A DNA stretch of 64,000 nt from Alloacidobacterium dinghuense. Its GTDB lineage: Bacteria > Acidobacteriota > Terriglobia > Terriglobales > Acidobacteriaceae. The first letter of the stretch is position 1; each line of letters begins with the position of its first letter. Positions 60,809-64,000 of the stretch are shown here, piece by piece. Made by a program: the position numbers and the translations under genes. The notes under the pieces were generated by a model. That model did no database searches. It saw only the letters and a program-made list of their open reading frames with translations, and was not told the DNA's origin. Location: NCBI RefSeq assembly GCF_014274465.1, contig NZ_CP060394.1, positions 4,650,001 through 4,714,000 of the forward strand, given 5' to 3'.

Positions 60809-61192
60809 ATGGCAGTAGCCTTGTCGCATACTCAGAGACATCTTTTAGGCATCGTCTCGCTGATGGCAGCGGCGGGGCTCGCAGCAGTCGGATGCGGACC
60901 GAAACTTGCTCCCTCAAAGCCTTTGAACGAGCTGACGCCGCAGGAAGCACACGGACAGCAGGTCTTCGCCGGCCACTGCGCGCGATGTCACTATGCAGAT
61001 CGCGACTCGGGCCTGCACGGACCAGGGTTGTTCGGCCTCTTTCGGAGAAAGTATCTTCGCAATGGTGCTCCGGCAAACGATGATCGCGTAACCGACCTGA
61101 TCCTACATGGACGCGGCATGATGCCCGCGATGGGAAATTCGATGGATGACGAGCAGTTGCAGGCATTGCTCGCCTACTTGCACACGCTATGA
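60809..61192 (+). CDS. Lipid-anchored mono-heme cytochrome c
   Basis: A 127-residue class I cytochrome c. A signal with lipobox-like AAVGC (Cys29) is followed by the heme motif CARCH (about residues 57-61) and the axial Met in GMMPAMGNSMDD. The stop overlaps the next gene by 4 bases (ATGA), so the two are translationally coupled. Partner oxidoreductase unknown. Confidence 0.88.
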   Translation: MAVALSHTQRHLLGIVSLMAAAGLAAVGCGPKLAPSKPLNELTPQEAHGQQVFAGHCARCHYADRDSGLHGPGLFGLFRRKYLRNGAPANDDRVTDLILHGRGMMPAMGNSMDDEQLQALLAYLHTL

Positions 61193-61533
61193 CGACGAAT
61201 CAAAAACAAATCAAGGGCCCGCTGCCTGGGATGGCTGCAGTCGCTCTCTGGATGTTCATTCTCTGCGGCATCGGGCTATACGGTGTTATCGCGCATCAAT
61301 TGCCGAGGGTGGCCATCTTACTGTGTGTATTCTTCGCTGCCGCCTCGAGTGGACTTCTGCGACAGCGCCGATGGGGCTGGGCGCTTTCTCTGGCTGCGGC
61401 ATTCCTTTCGATGTGTTACGGCGTTTACATGTTATTTCGCTTTCATCAAACTCCGCTCATCGTGATGATCGCAGTGAATCTGATCTTCTTTCTCTATCTG
61501 GTCCGCCCGCAGGTCATCGAGCGGCTGCGATAG
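61189..61533 (+). CDS. Small integral membrane protein
   Basis: A 114-residue protein with about four TM helices (MAAVALWMFILCGIGLYGVI, VAILLCVFFAAASSGLL, ALSLAAAFLSMCYGVYMLF, LIVMIAVNLIFFLYLV) and little else. It shares a 4-base overlap with the cytochrome c gene. Function unknown; a role in electron transport is inferred from coupling only. Confidence 0.75.
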   Translation: MTTNQKQIKGPLPGMAAVALWMFILCGIGLYGVIAHQLPRVAILLCVFFAAASSGLLRQRRWGWALSLAAAFLSMCYGVYMLFRFHQTPLIVMIAVNLIFFLYLVRPQVIERLR

Positions 61534-61567
61534 AAATCTCCATCTCTAGAATGCTAAAGTTCCATGC

Positions 61568-63826
61568 ATGCCTCGCGGGGTTCATCTCTTTTGGGCTGTG
61601 GTTTTTCTGGCAGTTTCCGCTTTGCCGCAAGCAAGCGAACAAGGCAGCGCATATCAATCCGCGGGCACAAAGAAAATGGCCGCGCTGCTGCGCCAGATTT
61701 ATGAACAGAACGATTGGAAGGCCGATCCGAACAAACCTGCGCAGAGAGTTGTATATTACCGCGCTCTATTAGAGAAAAATTTAACTCCTGAACAGGAAGT
61801 AACCGTTCGGCTGGAGATGGGGAAAGAGCAGTTGCGCGCGGGAAATAGTGAAGACGCCTTGCACACGCTGGAGGACCTGGCAAAGAGTTGCCAAGGCCGC
61901 AATATTCATTTGCCCACCGAGGTAGACAAACAATTGGAGCTTTTCATTGCGCTCTCCTATCTTCGGTTGGGCGAGCAGGAGAACTGCAGCAGCATGCACG
62001 GGCAGAAGTCCTGCATCTTTCCGATTCAAGGTTCAGGGATACATTCCCTCACACGCGGCGCTGAAGGAGCAGTGAAGACCTTCACAGAAATACTTGATGA
62101 AGACTCCAAGGATGATGCGGGGCGCTGGTTGCTGAACATCGCCTACATGCAACTGGGGAAATATCCCCAGGGTGTTCCGGCAAAATGGCTCATCCCCGCG
62201 GACCTCTTCAAATCCGAGTACGACATCGGAGATTTTCTGGATGTTGCGCCACAGGCGGGCGTGGCCATGGTTGGACATGCTGGCGGAGTGATCCTTGACG
62301 ACTTCGATGGGGATGGCCTGCTTGACTTGATGATTTCGTCTTCAGCGCCCATGGAGCAGTTGCGGTTCTTTCACAACAACGGAGATGGCACTTTCAGCGA
62401 TCGCACGCGGCAGGCCGGGCTCACTGGTGAAGTGGGCGGCTTGAACATCGTGGAAGCGGATTACAACAATGACGGCTATCCCGATGTGCTCGTGTTGCGC
62501 GGCGGATGGTGGGGCAAATATGGCGAATATCCCATGTCTTTGCTTAGAAACAATGGCAACGGAACATTTGATGATGTGACCGCAGAAGCAGGATTGCTTT
62601 CCGTGCATCCTACTCAAACCGCAGCCTGGGCAGACTTTGATAACGATGGTTGGCTCGATCTTTTCGTCGGCGTCGAATCAACTCCGGGAAATCCGCATGT
62701 TTCGCAGCTCTTCCACAATAATCACGACGGCACATTCACTGAAGTCGCAGCACCGAATGGACTGGCAAATCTCGGCTTCGTGAAAGGCGTGGCATGGGGT
62801 GACTTCAACAATGACGGTTTCCCTGACTTATATGTCTCGGTCCTGGGGGGCGCCAATCATCTGTTCCGCAACGACGGCCCGCGCGACCCACAGCACCCGC
62901 GAGCCGATCAATGGAAGTTTACAGATGTGACGGAACAAGCGGGAGTGGCGCAGCCACTCAAGAGCTTCGCTACCTGGTTCTTCGACTACGACAACGACGG
63001 CTGGCCAGATATTTATGTGTCGGGGTATTGGGTCGATTCCATGAACGATGTGGCCGATTTCGAGATGGGCAAGCCATTTCACGGCGAATTGCCGCGCCTC
63101 TATCACAACAATCACGATGGAACATTTACCGACGTAACGAAGGCCATGCACCTCGATCGCGCGCTTCTGCCTATGGGTGCAAACTTCGGCGATCTGGATA
63201 ACGATGGCTGGCTCGATATCTATCTTGGTACCGGAGCTCCTTCCTATCAGGCTCTTCTGCCGAACAAGATGTTTCGCAACAATGAAGGCAAGGTCTTTCA
63301 GGATGTCACGACATCCGGTGGATTCGGGCACTTGCAGAAGGGACATTCCATTGCTTTCGGCGACATCGAGAACAACGGAAACGAAGATGTTTTCGAAGGG
63401 ATGGGAGGCGCGCTGCCGGGAGACAGCTATCAAAGCGTTCTTTACCGCAACCCCGGGCATGGGAATCACTGGATCACTTTGGAGCTTGAGGGCGTTCAGA
63501 CGAACCGGGCGGCATTCGGTGCGCGTATCGCTCTCACCTTCAAAGACCAGGGCACAACACGACACGTCTATCGCACCGTTGGATACGGTTCCAGTTTCGG
63601 AGGAAATCCACTCCGTCAACATATCGGTATTGGAAAAGCAGCTTCAATTGAGAAGGTTGAAATTTATTGGCCTGTCTCACAAACCACGCAGATCTTTACG
63701 AATGTTGCGATTGACCGAGCCTTTCATGTGAGGGAGGGCGCGTCGAAGCTGGAGCCTAGAAGTTACAAACAGTTTGCGTTCAGTACGCTGCCCCTTTCAA
63801 AAGACAGCATGGGCATGCAGCACTAG
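61568..63826 (+). CDS. CRTAC1-type FG-GAP/VCBS and ASPIC/UnbV protein
   Basis: A 752-residue exported protein. Signal (LFWAVVFLAVSALPQASE) leads to a TPR-like helical part (about 30-205), then several FG-GAP/VCBS propeller repeats with calcium-type loops such as DDFDGDGLLDLMI, ADYNNDGYPDVLVL, ADFDNDGWLDLFVG and GDLDNDGWLDIYLG. The end holds an ASPIC/UnbV domain (GNHWITLELEGVQTNRAAFG). It is thought to bind sugar or proteins at the cell surface; the exact role is unknown. Follows the coupled cytochrome/membrane pair by 34 bases. Confidence 0.88.
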   Translation: MPRGVHLFWAVVFLAVSALPQASEQGSAYQSAGTKKMAALLRQIYEQNDWKADPNKPAQRVVYYRALLEKNLTPEQEVTVRLEMGKEQLRAGNSEDALHTLEDLAKSCQGRNIHLPTEVDKQLELFIALSYLRLGEQENCSSMHGQKSCIFPIQGSGIHSLTRGAEGAVKTFTEILDEDSKDDAGRWLLNIAYMQLGKYPQGVPAKWLIPADLFKSEYDIGDFLDVAPQAGVAMVGHAGGVILDDFDGDGLLDLMISSSAPMEQLRFFHNNGDGTFSDRTRQAGLTGEVGGLNIVEADYNNDGYPDVLVLRGGWWGKYGEYPMSLLRNNGNGTFDDVTAEAGLLSVHPTQTAAWADFDNDGWLDLFVGVESTPGNPHVSQLFHNNHDGTFTEVAAPNGLANLGFVKGVAWGDFNNDGFPDLYVSVLGGANHLFRNDGPRDPQHPRADQWKFTDVTEQAGVAQPLKSFATWFFDYDNDGWPDIYVSGYWVDSMNDVADFEMGKPFHGELPRLYHNNHDGTFTDVTKAMHLDRALLPMGANFGDLDNDGWLDIYLGTGAPSYQALLPNKMFRNNEGKVFQDVTTSGGFGHLQKGHSIAFGDIENNGNEDVFEGMGGALPGDSYQSVLYRNPGHGNHWITLELEGVQTNRAAFGARIALTFKDQGTTRHVYRTVGYGSSFGGNPLRQHIGIGKAASIEKVEIYWPVSQTTQIFTNVAIDRAFHVREGASKLEPRSYKQFAFSTLPLSKDSMGMQH

Positions 63827-63852
63827 CAAATCCCGTACAATAAAGGGTTGCC

Positions 63853-64000
63853 ATGGGTACTGCTGCCGAACTTATACAGATCGACGTCGCTCCTCGTAAA
63901 CCCGCGCCTAAACCAGATTGGCTGAAGGCACGCGCTCCAGTTGGCGATAACTATCACAACCTGAAGAAGCTGGCGCGCAGCCTGAATTTGCACACGGTGT
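63853..64000 (+). CDS. lipA: Lipoyl synthase, 5' end only
   Basis: The first 49 codons read MGTAAELIQIDVAPRKPAPK and then DWLKARAPVGDNYHNLKKLA and RSLNLHTV, the family N-terminus before the auxiliary cluster cysteines. Lipoyl synthase is a radical SAM enzyme that inserts sulfur into octanoyl groups. The gene runs off the end. TACAAT at 63835-63840 is a candidate -10. Confidence 0.9.
   Translation, partial: MGTAAELIQIDVAPRKPAPKPDWLKARAPVGDNYHNLKKLARSLNLHTV

Overview
The window looks like chromosomal DNA of an acidobacterium, most likely class Terriglobia (Acidobacteriaceae such as Granulicella, Edaphobacter or Terriglobus). Reasons: two large MacB/FtsX-type orphan permeases of the acidobacterial 'ADOP' kind; a Tes/Mss-like radical SAM enzyme of the type tied to membrane-spanning lipids; YXWGXW, CRTAC1/FG-GAP and RcnB-like exported proteins; an lpxC gene and an OprB-like porin (outer membrane present); and scattered GGGTGCCCCA-type and GGCT(TT/AA)AGCC-type palindromes between genes. 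No phylogenetic marker beyond rnpB is present, so genus is not claimed.

Layout. 1-4300 is an accessory patch: a decayed glycoside-hydrolase tail, a HEPN-like hypothetical gene, an IS481-family insertion sitting inside a palindromic repeat, and an AT-richer Abi/UG-type reverse transcriptase that is a candidate anti-phage gene. 4300-9000 holds the Tes-like radical SAM gene, a divergent patatin phospholipase, a 59-residue membrane peptide, a SnoaL-like protein and a VOC protein. 9250-11000 is an islet of small accessory genes (DUF2971, a frameshifted brnT with intact brnA, DUF4288). 11150-20520 is housekeeping and envelope: glycine C-acetyltransferase, a MITE-like element, a glycine-zipper lipoprotein, an ADOP permease, an Ig-like protein, DUF302, fabD, a cupin, a GIY-YIG protein and RNase P RNA. 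20660-26750 is variable: an unknown membrane-anchored protein, an OprB-like porin with a doubtful N-terminus, an RcnB-like protein, a truncated Crp/Fnr regulator next to an IS5-family element, then a repeat-rich gap.

26750-41130 is a dense core: dnaG, TM2 and AI-2E membrane proteins, alr, an ABHD18-like hydrolase, an M23 peptidase, glyA, a lactonase, lpxC, an M20 peptidase and maf. 41130-45030 is a second accessory patch (hypothetical genes, IS1595-type transposase, palindromes). 45030-64000 returns to envelope and metabolism: MBL hydrolase, YXWGXW protein, DinB, multicopper oxidase, purA, a second ADOP permease, a GH5 glycosidase, an XRE-S24 regulator with a single-domain response regulator, small exported proteins, folP, a PBP4-type dacB, a cytochrome c, a CRTAC1-type protein and the start of lipA.

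How the genes fit together: many serve the cell envelope (fabD, lpxC, Tes-like enzyme, patatin, alr, dacB, M23, OprB-like porin) and one-carbon, nucleotide or cofactor metabolism (glyA, purA, folP, lipA, kbl). Several genes have a TACAAT- or TATGAT-like -10 ending about 5-6 bases before the start codon, suggesting leaderless transcription. All calls rest on reading the sequence and recalled family features; no database search was run.
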